A stretch of DNA of 64,000 nt from Drechmeria coniospora (lineage: Eukaryota; Ascomycota; Sordariomycetes; Hypocreales; Ophiocordycipitaceae). The position numbers and the translations under genes were made by a program. Shown piece after piece: positions 37,708 through 48,758 of the stretch (position 1 is the stretch's first letter; each line of letters starts with the position of its first letter). The stretch is from NCBI RefSeq assembly GCF_001625195.1, contig NC_054391.1, positions 7,203,157-7,267,156 on the forward strand. The letters are read 5' to 3'. The notes under the pieces were generated by a model. The model did not search any database. It saw only the letters and a program-made list of their open reading frames with translations, and had not been told where the DNA came from.

Positions 37708-37995
37708 CTACATTCTTAGTTTCTTGATGTCCCTGGGGCCGCAATCACCATGGCTGCAGCCGCTGACGATAGTCGGGCCGTAGACTCGAGTGTGAGGTGA
37801 AAAATTTGGTCGCACAACGGCCATGATACGGCACCGTCGAGTCTCGGCTTCCTCTTCCCTGCAGTACTGGATGCCGAGAATTTGGTTGTGGCTTTCGTTC
37901 AATCGGTCAATTCCTTTGCCAGACCAGACCATTCTCCAGAACTGCTTCACGCTGGGTTTTCTGATAGCCTGACGTGAATCCGAAAATCCAGTCAC
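37708..37995 (-). pseudogene. decayed partial copy of the adjacent 505-residue orphan gene
   Basis: The minus-strand translation (SRQAIRKPSVKQFWRMVWSG then KGIDRLNESHNQILGIQYCR, EEEAET) aligns with the end of the next gene upstream (SRQDLRKLRVKQVWRTAWSG, EGISRLNENHKQSLAIRFYR, EAEAET). Downstream, RRCRIMAVVRPNFS still resembles KRRHSYMGVRKLFS after a short deletion. The matching DNA is about 37848-37990 against 38168-38312. Only the C-terminal part is present and no start or N-terminal domain was seen, so this is a truncated tandem duplicate on the same strand, separated by about 70 bp. Confidence 0.7.
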
Positions 37996-38062
37996 ATACT
38001 GTCATCTGGAGGATTGGTTCCTGAAACGTTCTCACGTCCAACCACCAAGCCTCATTTCCAAG

Positions 38063-39580
38063 TCACCTACTGACTAGATGCTTTCCTTTGCTGAACAATT
38101 TCCTGACGCCCATGTAGCTGTGCCGCCTCTTGGCCGTTTCGATTTTTTCGCTCTCAGAAGGACAAGATGTCTCGGCTTCCGCCTCCCTGTAGAATCGAAT
38201 GGCCAGAGATTGCTTGTGGTTTTCGTTCAATCTGGAAATCCCTTCACCAGACCAGGCCGTTCTCCAGACTTGCTTCACTCTGAGCTTTCTGAGATCCTGA
38301 CGAGAATCCCACAACTCCAGTCCGTGCACCAAGTTAGGCCACTCGGATCCAATTTCCTGGCCATGAATCGTCGAAAACTGCGCCCAGAGCGTCTGAGTAT
38401 GGGTTAGGTTCATACCTGAAAACCCGTAACGGTCGGAGTTTGCGGTTTTGCTCCATTCCTCCTCGCGGCCTCGTGGAATGACATACGAGGTGAGCCCTGG
38501 CGGCTGCGGTTGTGATGCAGAAAATTGGAGTAGCATCACACCTTCATATGTCTTTCCTGCGCATTTCCAGACTGCGTTGAGGCGGCCTTTGGCGTCAGGA
38601 TTGGGCACGGCAGCAACAGCTTCTGCCTGCCACACTGCCCAGAGAAAAGCGCGCAAGGGGCTGAAAGCGGTCCAGACGACGGGAAGTTGTCCCGAGCCCT
38701 GGGTTATATGATTACGACTCGATCCCCCATCCAAGGCCAAAAATGGAGGCTGGGAGAGAAACTCGTTAAACGTTCCTTTCTTGGGGTTGTGGGAAGTGCC
38801 ATGGTAGACAGACAATGCTCCAGGTTGGGAGGGGGTCCAGGTGGAGTTTTGAGGACAGTCGGTTTCCAGCTGTTGGGTGAAAGGGAGTCGTTGCCAAGCA
38901 TCTATGATACCTTTACCGACGATTGTTACCTGCTTGAACGGACCGCCATCATCATCTACGCCCGCCTGGGGTCGGGCGCTCGAAGCATGGTCCGATCCGA
39001 CGAGCTGGGAAATTGCTGCTGGAATTGGTCCTCGTCGACGGAGCGGCGGAGCGCCAAAGGCAGCATCCCAGGAATGATGAGCAATTGATGAGCAGACACC
39101 TTGGATCAAATCATAAATGTCTTGCTGCTGGATAAAAACTTCGGAAAGCTTTTGGCATCCGTCGGCTCCTGACATGGACGCAGTAGACCCGACGAGACTG
39201 TCGAAATTCTGGCAGTTGGCTCTGAACCCCTCGAGACAGTACGGGCTGAAAGTCGATGACATGGTTTTGGCAAACTTGTCGACCGAGGACACAAATCGGT
39301 GCCTAACTCGAACTCGACGTATGATCTTGTCGGAGAGGTACCAGGCGAGACACGCTGGAACGTCAGACTCCGGCGTGAAATCGACCATCTCAAGTGCAAA
39401 CTCGGGTGTAAAGAATATAAACGCATGAGTCAAGGCCCCTCTTGCCTTCGACGCTGGTGCTGGGGAATTTTTGAGTGTAGCCATGACTGTGCTGTATTCG
39501 GGGCCGACTTTTGCTGCATGGGGCGAGAGTGTATGGGAGGAAGAGGTTGGGAAGCATGATGGTAGGTTTGAATTGGGCAT
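38063..39580 (-). CDS. orphan 505-residue protein, possible ADP-ribosyltransferase-like fold
   Basis: One uninterrupted frame from ATG 39580 encodes 505 residues. I do not recognise the family with confidence. The central part reads GALSVYHGTSHNPKKGTFNE, then QLPVVWTAFSPLRAFLWAVW, then TYEGVMLLQFSASQ, and later VIPRGREEEW. A YHGTS motif, an aromatic helix about 50 residues later, a beta-like VMLLQF strand and a Glu cluster is the order seen in ADP-ribosyltransferase folds, but sequence alone cannot prove it. The N-terminal 150 residues show no signal peptide or membrane span. A truncated, decayed copy of its 3' end lies directly downstream, so the locus has duplicated. An ATG at 39484 (MATLKN...) is an alternative start. 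Confidence 0.6.
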   Translation of the reverse strand: MPNSNLPSCFPTSSSHTLSPHAAKVGPEYSTVMATLKNSPAPASKARGALTHAFIFFTPEFALEMVDFTPESDVPACLAWYLSDKIIRRVRVRHRFVSSVDKFAKTMSSTFSPYCLEGFRANCQNFDSLVGSTASMSGADGCQKLSEVFIQQQDIYDLIQGVCSSIAHHSWDAAFGAPPLRRRGPIPAAISQLVGSDHASSARPQAGVDDDGGPFKQVTIVGKGIIDAWQRLPFTQQLETDCPQNSTWTPSQPGALSVYHGTSHNPKKGTFNEFLSQPPFLALDGGSSRNHITQGSGQLPVVWTAFSPLRAFLWAVWQAEAVAAVPNPDAKGRLNAVWKCAGKTYEGVMLLQFSASQPQPPGLTSYVIPRGREEEWSKTANSDRYGFSGMNLTHTQTLWAQFSTIHGQEIGSEWPNLVHGLELWDSRQDLRKLRVKQVWRTAWSGEGISRLNENHKQSLAIRFYREAEAETSCPSESEKIETAKRRHSYMGVRKLFSKGKHLVSR

Positions 39581-42500
39581 TTTGGAAGGCGGTTTCTGTT
39601 CTATTACGATTCATTCGCGACTTCCAGTTCTGGGACTTGTTCGTTCCGTCATCCCATCGCGGCTTCCATGCTTGTATGTATATTTATATGTGAAGCGAGA
39701 TCCACCTTTTCTTGCGACCGGCTTGCAATCGCTGAGAAATACCTTGTAATATCTTAGCTGCCTACCTACTAATGTATCTGTGCAAGGCTTGCAGCGACCG
39801 GTTCCGCAAACTCGGGTGAAAAATCGCCTCGGATTTGCCTTGTCACTATCATACGTGGGAATAACAAGGTTCGGCGGTCCATGTAGGAAGAACTGGTAAA
39901 ATTATGCAACATGTCTCCTGCTCTCCAGGTATTAACCTCTTCCATTCGAATTTAGATAAGCCGGCAGCATGCTACAAGGGAAAGACCCCCGAGGCATCCG
40001 CGGATTTCAATACGCGTACTGTTCGCATACATCTCTACTGCCTACGGATACATGTGTTGATGCAAGAAGCTGGATTTGCACAGACGCACTCCGTACATTT
40101 GGCTGCCTGCGTGACTTGCGCCGGAGCTCGTAATGTAGAAGGTAGCTGCCGAGTATAAAGTTGCCGACGTACTAGCTTGAAGTCATATATTCGCTGCCAC
40201 CCGCTGGATGAAGCATACGGACGAGAAAGTATGCAGTACGATGGAGAATTAACTACTTGCACTGAGCTGGCGGTGCTTGAGTTGCACTACAAGCAAGTAC
40301 ATGTACGCACGACTGCATTTTGCTGCTACGGATATGCCTGCATGCATGTACAGCGGTGTACGGAATACATGTCCATCAGGACAGCTAGTCGACAAAGTTT
40401 CTCTTACCAACTGCCGACCTCCATTCGTTCCCAAGAACAAAATGGTGTACTGCACGAGTCCGGGACATGGTGGCAGGCGTCCGGGTCGACTACGAAAGCA
40501 ACGCCCTCCACAGCACTTGCGCGCTGCATGCAATGTACGGTTGAACCCAAGGCCGGTTTCGAATCGAAAAAGTCGGCACACTGGGCGCTAGCTATATTGC
40601 TCGTGCAAGCGGACTTGGCTCATGTGTAATGACTGCTCCATGGAGAGACTGCACATGACGATACAATGGTTACTTCTCGATGCTCCGCAAAGGTTCTGCT
40701 TTCAGCACGTCGCCATCTGTGGCATGGGTTTCGGATAGATGACGTGCAGGCCAATCTCGTATGTGATGGTTGGACATGTATCCGGATCCTCGTCGTCCTT
40801 TTGGGAGTGCAAATTTTGAAACCTTGAAGGGGCGGCTTGCCGTAGAACATTGGGAAAGTGTTTAAGAACGCAATTCAAGAAAGGAACGTCTGGTCTGAGG
40901 AGGACTTGGAAATGAGGCATGGCGACTGGACTTGAGGACGTTGTCGGAAGAAATCCTCTGAACGACAGTATGAATGTGTTCGGAGCCAACGTGTTTCATG
41001 ACGCTTAACGACGCCTCGACGGATTTTTGAAATCCGCAATCACATGGTGTACAGTACGGATACTTGGTGCTGTTGAGGGAGAATCACGTGATAAGGCACG
41101 GGACTACCAGCAGAGGGTAGACTACAGGATATGGTATGCTGTACGGAGTACGGAGTACGGAGTACATGTACATGCACTTATGAGCCGGGAAACCTCTGCA
41201 GGGGCAATAAAGGAAGGCATTCGACAAAGTAACGTCTGATCAGTGGAGAACTTGGAAACGAGGCATGGCGGTTGGGCTTGAGGACGTTGCAGGAAGACGT
41301 CCTCCAGACGACGGCACGTACGTATTTAGAGCCAACGGTCTTCGGTATTGATGCAGGGAATGAAAGTGTTGTCTGGTACGGAGTATTATCGGAACCGTGC
41401 TAGTGTCTTGCGGCCATACTAACTCGCTGACTGTCCTTTGCGTGGAAGTTCTCACTTACTTGTCCCTGCGCACCCCGAGGTACCTACCGTACGGGTACCG
41501 TGCGGAGCTCTTGAGCCACAGTCCTAGCCGGCGTCAGCGGCAGACTGCACCGTGCTGGGAGCATCCTGAGGCTCAAAGGGCCCCCAACAGGAACCAGACT
41601 GGCCTGCCTGCGCCCTCCTGTTGGCTTGCCGAAGCCTCGGCGAGGGGTAACGCGACTATCTAGCTGATCATCGCATGTCCCCAACAGACCATGCCACATG
41701 CGTACCTGCGCTTGCGCACATGTACCTGTACAGTACGCCGGAAGAGAGGGTACGGTGCAGCAAACAAGCCCGCCTACAAACTACAGGTACCTAGTGCCGG
41801 AGGTGTCGCATGCGAGGGTGTGCGTGCGCACAATCCTCGGGCTCGGATCACGACGCGCTTCGTCGCGGCTCGGAAACCAGCAACGGCCGTTTCGCATCCC
41901 CCAATATCCTGGCGTGCCACCCTCGAGCTCCGCCGCCGCCCAAGCACCCTGCCATGCCAGCGTCGACCAGACCGCCTGTGGGGTCGCCGACAGGCTTCCC
42001 CGGATTTCCCCCCCAGGAGCCATCAACTGCCTTCTGCGGGTCTCACGCCAAGCCTGAACGGGCGCCGAGCCCAGGTGCCGCGCCGCACCGGGCAGCCCAC
42101 GTCATGCGCTGGCACGTACTTGGTTACAAGCACTAGCCTCCATGCACTCCGTACTGTGCGTGTACAAGAAGATACACCGACGCCACGCCATACAGCACGC
42201 AATGACAGCACCATCGGCGTGACGACGGGCGCGAGTACTCGGTACTTACCCCGCCCGCTCCGAGGAAACCGTACGGGCTCCTCGAGGGCACTGTCCTGCC
42301 CGGCCTGCTGCCACCTCGGCGCGCACCTCAGGCAGGCATGCGCTGTCCATCTCTGGCCAACCGCCCGTCGTTGACACCTCCTTCCCCTCTCCTTCCCCTC
42401 ACCTCCTCCCTCCCTCCCTCCCTCCGTCACAACCGCTCACCGTTTCCCTCACAAGCACCAACCATCCTCCAATATCAAGGTTCGTCTCGCACCCCCTTCC

Positions 42501-42653
42501 GCTTGTCGAGGAGCTTCCTGCTTGGTCAAGCATCGGCTCGCCGCCCCGGCCTGGCCGTCGATCTCGCCGCTGACCCGACGCGAGCTCAGCAGCAGTAGTC
42601 CAACCCTGGTCGTGTATAACCCTCGCCACGACACGACGCACAGTCCCGCCATC
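39581..42653. other. gene-poor interval with a diverged duplicated segment
   Basis: No complete gene supported. A segment of about 110 bp at 40884-40993 recurs diverged at 41229-41338 in the same orientation (listed separately). TACGGAGTA units stand in triple tandem at about 41142-41166. The last 300 bases (about 42360-42653) are C/T-rich (CCTCCCTCCCTCCCTCCCTCC) and are the probable leader of the DUF6699-like gene. Confidence 0.5.
40884..41338. repeat. two diverged direct copies of a ~110-bp segment
   Basis: Copy 1 is about 40884-40993 and copy 2 about 41229-41338. Shared landmarks are GGACTTGGAAATGAGGCATGG versus GAACTTGGAAACGAGGCATGG, CTTGAGGACGTTG and GGAGCCAACG versus AGAGCCAACG. Minus-strand translations keep TTSSSPVAMPHFQVL versus ATSSSPTAMPRFQVL. 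Many differences are transitions. This could be a fragment of an old gene family or a mobile element. Confidence 0.6.
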
Positions 42654-43453
42654 ATGACCGAAGCACTCTCCAAAGTCGACTCCGCCGTCCAAGGCCTGTC
42701 ATCGCCGACCAAGGAGAAGGGCCATAGGAGGGCAAGCTCCACGGCGGCACCTGGTGTTTTCAACATCAATGAACTGGGTGCGTCTCGTCCATGCTTATGC
42801 AGCGGCCGACCGTCGCTCCTCCCCCTTGTCGTCGATTCCTTTCTCGTCGCAAGACGTCATCGTTGGCGGCTCGCGCCGACGCCGTGGAGGCCATGTCTTG
42901 GTCGCTCGAGTACCAAGGCTGACGTGCTCGCCCGCAGAGAAGGATAAGATTGAGATCCAGCTGCCCGTCGAGACGCAAAAAACGGGCTGGTACGTCCGCC
43001 GAACGACCGTGTCTCCCCTCGCCGTGAATGCTCACCGTGCTGTGCAGGAAGATCAACTCGAGCCCCACGACGGTCGAGGAGTCGGCCATCCTCAAGCTTC
43101 ACCTGACAACGCCCCCCGTCAAGAAGATCGACCTGCACTTCCCGCTCGGGATGGAGGTGACGGCGCGGAACCTCAAGGGCGTCACCATCAAGGACGCCCT
43201 GGATGCCATCTACAAGTCGTACCGGAAACGGGTGAGCAGCCCAGGCGGAGAAAGGGTCGCTCGGCGCATCAACTAACCCTCCCCTCTCCAGGCTGATGAC
43301 GAGCTCGACAACCCGTACCTCGCCGGCTTCGAGTGGGACAAGGAGGAGTCGTGGACCCGCTTGGTTGTCCACCTTCAGAAGCAGCCCGCCATCGGCAACT
43401 TTGGCAGCGGCGGTGGTGGCAAGAAGAAGAAGGGCAAGAAGGACGACGAGTGA
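42654..43453 (+). CDS. small DUF6699-like protein of unknown function
   Basis: Four exons, 42654-42777, 42938-42989, 43048-43231 and 43292-43453, join in phase to 173 residues; introns are 160, 58 and 60 nt. The N-terminus is polar and Ser/Thr-rich (LSSPTKEKGHRRASSTAAPG). The core reads TVEESAILKLHLTTPPVKKI then DLHFPLGMEVTARNLKGVTI and KDALDAIYKSYRKR: a beta-rich block followed by 'VTIKDALDAIY', which resembles the DUF6699 pattern of fungal proteins. The end is a Gly/Lys-rich tail (GSGGGGKKKKGKKDDE), perhaps for nucleic-acid or ribosome contact. No membrane segment or signal peptide. The family call is tentative, but the gene model is well supported by phase and by continuous sense across introns. 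Confidence 0.75.
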
Positions 43454-44512
43454 TTCTTGGCTGCGCCATATCGGTTGCCACATGTCGTTGCGCAGTTCTC
43501 TTTCGGCTCGCTGCTTCCGATGCGAGTCACCGCCCGGCATGTAGCGACTTGATTTCTGCCGCCGCTCACCAGGTGGACCTGTACATTCGCACGTATGCGT
43601 ACGCCGCGATGAAGTGGCCATGGGGGATGGTGCCCCGATGAATACAGCAATGGACGATGAAATGAACGCTGTGCATGGCGTGATGTAGTCTGTCGTGAGG
43701 CAATGACGTTGTATGCCGCATGCAGGAATCTTGCATATAATATGACTCGTCATGTTTGAGCCCAGAGGCGGATGACAGGTTGGCATCGGCATTTACTATG
43801 GGGATATTGGGATGGGTAGAGGAAAGTCAGTGGATTCACCTGGAGATTTGGAATTTCAGCGAGCGTTGCGACTGCATACCAGTTCTCTCTGCTTGCCCTG
43901 CAGTTCTGCGCTTGTTCAGATACACTACAGGTATACTTGCATGCACCTACATGGAATGATGTAGGTGTGACCATGGAGTACTCCGTAGGAGTAGGTGTAA
44001 TACATGTAGGTGGATGCAAGTGTACACGCGATGTACCATACGTAGGTGTAATGAATGCACAGTCGGTACTTACAGTAAGTACTGTACTGTACTGTAGGTG
44101 CAGGCACGTGTACAAGCACTTGTACCACACAGTGCTGCCCCGCACGTGACATCACCAAGTGGGTTACCCGACTATTAATCGGCGGCTACTGTCGGGCGGC
44201 AGCCCCGCGCCCGGCTTTATGTCTCCACGGCGGAATCCCAGCGGGAAGCGGAGGCATGGCTCGGCATCGATGTCGAAATCACGTCAGGGCATGGCACGGT
44301 GGTTCGGTAAACGCAGCTCTCCAAGTACGTACCGTGCTTACGTCGCGGATGCTTGTGCTGCAGAGTAAGTAATAATACTCGTGCTCGTATGGGTTCGGGA
44401 ACTTTCCTATCATGACCATCGCCACATCTACTTTTCTTTCCACTCCATCCCGCTGATCAGCAGCGTTTGCATCCGACTGCGAGACGAGGCACATCGCCCT
44501 TTCCTGCCCACC
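43454..44512. other. intergenic interval
   Basis: Contains the 3' UTR of the DUF6699-like gene and the promoter of the homogentisate dioxygenase gene. GTAC/TACTCCGTA words cluster at 43925-44115. The leader before 44513 contains a CT-rich stretch (CTTTTCTTTCCACTCC near 44431). No further gene is seen. Confidence 0.5.
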
Positions 44513-46053
44513 ATGCCGGTTACCAAGTTTGAGACGCAGGAAAAGTACCGTTACCAGAACGGCTTCAACTGCCACTTCGAGTACGTCGCCCGGCCGGTCG
44601 CGAGCTGCCCTGCTCTCTCCCCCATCCCCGGGCTCGCGTCCCTCGGCTTCCTGTCGTGAAGTGGGTGCTGGCCAGCCAGCTATCCATTCGTCGTCGACTG
44701 ACTCTGTCGACTTTTCGCAGGTCCGAGGCCGTCGAAGGCTGCCTTCCCATCGGCCACAACAACCCGCAGAAACCGGCGTTTGGCCTCTACGCCGAGAAGC
44801 TCTCGGGCACGGCCTTTACGGCGCCCCGACACGACAACAAGCAGTCATGGCTCTACCGCATCCTGCCGTCGTGCGCCCACCCGCCTTACCAACAGCGGCA
44901 GCCGCCAACGACCGGCGACGAAGCTTCGCCGAAGATGCACTACATCCCCAACCAGCTGCGGTGGGACCCCTTTGACCACAACGAGGCCAAGGACCTCGAC
45001 TTCGTCTCCGGCCTAAAGCTCGTCGCCGGCGCCGGCGACGTGACCCAGAAACAGGGCCTCGCCATGTACGTCTACGCCGCCGGGAGGAGCATGGACGAGA
45101 CGGCGGCCTACTACTCGGCCGACGGCGACCTCCTCATCGTGCCGCAGGAAGGCGACCTCGACATCCGGACCGAGTTCGGCTGCTTGCTGGTCCGCCAGAT
45201 GGAGATTGCCGTCATCCCCCGCGGCGTCAAGTACCAGGTCCGGCTCGCCACGGACGCCCCCGCCCGCGGGTACGCCCTCGAGCTCTACCAGGGCCACTTC
45301 AACCTGCCCGAGCTCGGCCCCATCGGCTCCAACGGGCTCGCCAACGCGCGCGACTTCCAGGCGCCCGTCGCCCACTTCAGCGAGCACGCCGGCGCGACCG
45401 CCTCCGACGGCCCGGCCGAGTACAGGGTGACGGTCAAGTTCAACAACACGCTGTTCGAGACGCGGCAGCGGCACACGCCCTTTGACGTCGTCGGCTGGCA
45501 GGGCAACTACTACCCCTACAAGTACGACCTCGGCCGCTTCAACACCATCGGCTCCATCTCCTTCGACCACCCGGACCCGTCCATCTTCACGGTGCTGTCG
45601 GCGCCGTCGCCCGTCCAGGGGACCGCCGTCGCCGACTTTGTCATCTTCCCGCCGCGCTGGCTCGTCGGCGAGGACACCTTCCGGCCGCCGTGGTACCACC
45701 GCAACACCATGAGCGAGTTCATGGGCCTCATCCGCGGCGGCTATGACGCCAAGCGCGGCGGCGCCGGCGGTTTCGTCCCCGGAGGTGCGAGCCTGCACAA
45801 TGTCATGAGCGGCCACGGGCCCGACGCCGAGAGCCACGAGGGTGCGCGCGATGCCAAGCTCGGACCTGCCAAGGTCGGCGAGGGCAGCTGCGCCTTCATG
45901 TTCGAGAGCTGCCTCATGGTCGGTGTCTCCGAGTGGGGGCTGCGAACGTGCAAGAAGGTTCAGGACGGCTACAGCGAGGAGAGTTGGGGGGGCGTCTTGA
46001 CGCACTGGAAGATGCCCGAGGGGAAGACGGTGGTGAGCCACCTAGCCAAGTGA
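44513..46053 (+). CDS. homogentisate 1,2-dioxygenase
   Basis: Fe(II) dioxygenase that opens the ring of homogentisate to maleylacetoacetate in phenylalanine/tyrosine breakdown; its loss gives brown pigment in fungi. Two exons, 44513-44580 and 44721-46053, join in phase to 466 residues, normal for fungal HmgA. Family sequence is clear from the start ([40 protein letters not shown]). By comparison with the human enzyme, iron ligands are His349 and Glu355 in [15 protein letters not shown] and His388 in SGHGPD, and the catalytic base is His306 in [10 protein letters not shown]. Relative to human there is a three-residue insertion (AGG) in the loop after DAKRG. In many fungi hmgA is clustered with fahA and maiA; here the flanking genes are unrelated, though a zeta-GST-like gene lies 11 kb away. 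Confidence 0.97.
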
Positions 46054-47903
46054 GTGCCGGGCCTCGGTCGATTGTTGAAATCCCGTCCAAGTGTCAACTC
46101 GAGGAGGCGAGGAGGCGAGGAGGGGTCGGGGGTCGGGGGGGCGAGCGGGATTGCGGATCACGACGAGTACGGTGAAGCGCAGCATCGGCCGTTGCGAGGT
46201 GCCGAGTTGAGCAGTATGTGATTGACTCGACAAGTTGAATCGATCGTGACCATGGTATGACACGCATATCGTCGATGCGCAAGCCGATTCCTCCGTCTTG
46301 CCCTTGCTTCGATGACGGGCGTGAGAGTCTTTCGTAGTAGGCACTCGATATGTGTGCTTGTGCTATTCGGCTTGCGGCCAGTACAATGATGAATGTGCAT
46401 TGGCAGTGCATGTATCTGCCAGGTGCGGAGTACTAGCAAGCACTATACTTGCTGTCGATACCTGAGGCTGCTTTGAGGCAATAATGTCTGCTGATAGAAG
46501 TTCATTTTTTGGTGCAGGCATGTCCGGCAGTAGTTGCCTGGCCGAATTGCTTCTTTCTTCCCCCATCGACGAGACTCCCTCACCAATTTACTCCTCAAGG
46601 GGACGCGCAACGCATGGATACGCCGAAATTCTGCGCGACCCTTCAGGCAGTCCATTCGAACCTGCTGCTGCTACTACGAGCAGAATGGTACGCTGAGTCT
46701 ATCCCAGGAGTGACCATCGATATGTGACTTTGCAGCCGCCGCCGAAGCCTGCACCTGCGTCAATCTCCCCGACCATGTCGTCGTACCGTGGCCGAAATGC
46801 GGAACCGTCGTCCCGTGCTGCCTGCCTCGAGAAGGCCATGAGGGATGCCTCCTGCTCCCGTCGCCACCGTCGCCCCATAGCCGGTATGGCGCTCTGGGAT
46901 GGCACCCAATTCACCTCTTTTCCGCTAGAAGTTTATGCTTTATTTAACAAAAAACATTTAAACTATTACTGAGCACCGCAGAGGAGGCGACTCGCTTCCC
47001 TGGTCTGCAGCTCGCATATTTCGACGTCGAAGGGACCAAGGCTGGCATGACCAACTCAGTCTGGACACGGACCACGACAGAACTCCTCAGGCAAGCTTGT
47101 CGCATCTTCGCCAGCCTCAGCTCTTCACCCTGAGCCTATGCCCCCTCGGGTTGTGCCGTCAAGGCATCCAACTGGACCCATCGGAACCGCTCGTTTGCAT
47201 CGAATGCAGCTTACCCACCGTCCCGTTCCGATTCTTTCTCCGACCAGCGGAGTTGGCGACGGAGGCGGTGGGTGAGATGCCAGCAGCAGCAGAGGCGACG
47301 GATGGAGGAAAGCCAGTAACCTTCACGGCATGGAGGCAGCGACAGATATCGCCGTGTTTCGGGAGCGAACCATGACAACCGATAGCCTCGAGAATCGTCG
47401 TACAGTCGTCCAAGTCGGCTTGGCCCATTGAAGGGATAAGCACATGTGATGTAGGTAGGTCACCTGGTAGGCAAGGTAACACCAAACTATGCACCCTGCT
47501 AGAATTCATACCTGGAAGAGGCCAGAAATCAGGTTGCTGAGACGCCTACATGTGGGTATAATCGAATCCAGCACACTCCATTCTACAAGTACTTGTGCTT
47601 ATCTTGGTGGAATTATGGATAATAATATCAATATCTGTAAATCATGTATGAATGCTTGCAACTAATATCGGCCAACACCATGCAGGCCCCACTCGTCTCG
47701 GAGCCCCACCAACGAGCGGCTGGTTGAAGGAGCTCGTTGCTCATAATCTTCTTCCAACCTCAACCCCGACTTTACCCAGCTTCGCGTCAATCTCGTCTCA
47801 ACCTCGTCCGCATCCGCCACCCGCGTCCCATCGGCGAGTGTCAGGAGCCATCATACCGATACGCACGTCGCCGACCTCTACCGACGCAGCCGCTGCCGCA
47901 GCC
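46054..47903. other. intergenic interval
   Basis: HmgA 3' UTR on the left and the SRP19 promoter/leader on the right. Several short frames occur on both strands, none with recognisable family sequence. The stretch 47680-47903 has the C-rich look of a leader; its frame is open into the SRP19 gene (from 47652), but the residues encoded there are low-complexity Pro/Ser/Ala. Confidence 0.5.
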
Positions 47904-48758
47904 ATGTCCCACCCCCGCGTCGAGGAGGTCTCGGACAGCGATCCGGACGCCATGTCGGACCCGGACGAGGGAGATATCGACGACTTCATCGACACAGACA
48001 TCATGCGCCGCGTCCCCGACCGGCAGACATCCCAGAAGTTTCAGCAGCGTGCCGCGCAATCCGACGTGCTCGATACGGCCAACCTGCCCCCATCCCGCAC
48101 CACCGCCGTCACCACCGACGAGCACGCCGTCTTCCGCGGCTTCCAGAGCCTCTACCCGGTCTACTTTGATGCCACTCGCTCCCGCGCCGAGGGGCGGCGT
48201 GTCGGCCGCTCTCTCGCCGTCCGCAACCCTCTCGCCCGCGACATCGCCGACGCCTGCTCCCGCCTCCGCCTCCCGACCCTCCTCGAGCCCGAAAAGGTGC
48301 ATCCGAAGGACTGGGCGAACCCGGGTCGCGTCAAGGTCGGCCTCAAGAAGACGATGTCGAACCGCGCCGGCGCCGCTGCCGGACCCAAAAACAAACACCA
48401 CCTCTACCTCCTCATCGCCCAGCACTTGCGCGAGAACCCAACGACTGAGGACAGCCCGGGTCTCCGGGTCCGCATCGGCGGCCAGCTGCAACCGCCCGAG
48501 GGCCAGCCGATCCCCCGTCCGGCCGTTCCCCGCGGCTGGAAGATGGGTGAGCTGCTGCCGTACCTGAGCGCCGCCCAGACGGGAGGTGGCGTCTCCGAAA
48601 ACCTCTTCAAGGACATGATGAAGGAGATGCAGAGCGGCGGCGACCCCATGGCCGCCCTCATGGCCGGGCAGCAGGCCGGAGCGTCGGATGCCGCCGCCGC
48701 CGGCAACGCCGCCGCTAAGAAGAAGAAGAAGGACAAGAAGGGCAAGGGAAAAGCCTGA
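47904..48758 (+). CDS. SRP19/Sec65, signal recognition particle subunit
   Basis: Binds SRP RNA and helps load SRP54, for cotranslational targeting to the ER. A single exon of 284 residues; the ATG at 47904 (CAGCCATGTCC) opens an acidic start (VEEVSDSDPDAMSDPDEGDI). The SRP19 fold lies at about 75-170: FRGFQSLYPVYFDATRSRAE, GRRVGRSLAVRNPLARDIAD and KVHPKDWANPGRVKVGLKK, matching the RNA-binding 'YPVYLD...EGRR...HPRDWxNPGRVRV' signature. Its C-terminal extension ends in a Lys-rich tail (KKKKKDKKGKGKA), usual for fungal Sec65. The frame stays open 252 nt upstream, so an earlier start cannot be excluded, but that extension is low-complexity. Confidence 0.93.
   Translation: MSHPRVEEVSDSDPDAMSDPDEGDIDDFIDTDIMRRVPDRQTSQKFQQRAAQSDVLDTANLPPSRTTAVTTDEHAVFRGFQSLYPVYFDATRSRAEGRRVGRSLAVRNPLARDIADACSRLRLPTLLEPEKVHPKDWANPGRVKVGLKKTMSNRAGAAAGPKNKHHLYLLIAQHLRENPTTEDSPGLRVRIGGQLQPPEGQPIPRPAVPRGWKMGELLPYLSAAQTGGGVSENLFKDMMKEMQSGGDPMAALMAGQQAGASDAAAAGNAAAKKKKKDKKGKGKA

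Larger units (their letters stand above)
30982..38062. other. 7-kb gene-poor interval
   Basis: No complete gene supported. It begins with the OPT promoter, then holds anonymous DNA. From about 32560 to 33960 it is very dense in GTAC, GTACTT and TACGGAGTA/TACTCCGTA words, including an 18-bp perfect palindrome at 33867-33884. Small direct repeats occur at 31896-31927 (16 bp x2) and 36363-36424 (22 bp x3), a 22-nt C homopolymer at 35484-35505, and a 14-bp tandem (ATTCGATGCCGAAT x2) near 36764. A decayed copy of the neighbouring orphan gene lies at 37708-37995. Confidence 0.5.

Noticed and set aside
41691..42374. 227-codon plus-strand frame before the DUF6699-like gene
   Set aside because: Pro/Arg/Thr-rich low-complexity translation in promoter-like DNA.
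31000..42600. Retrotransposon or DNA transposon remnants in the long gene-poor stretch
   Set aside because: No reverse transcriptase, integrase or transposase text, terminal repeats or target-site duplications could be identified by eye.
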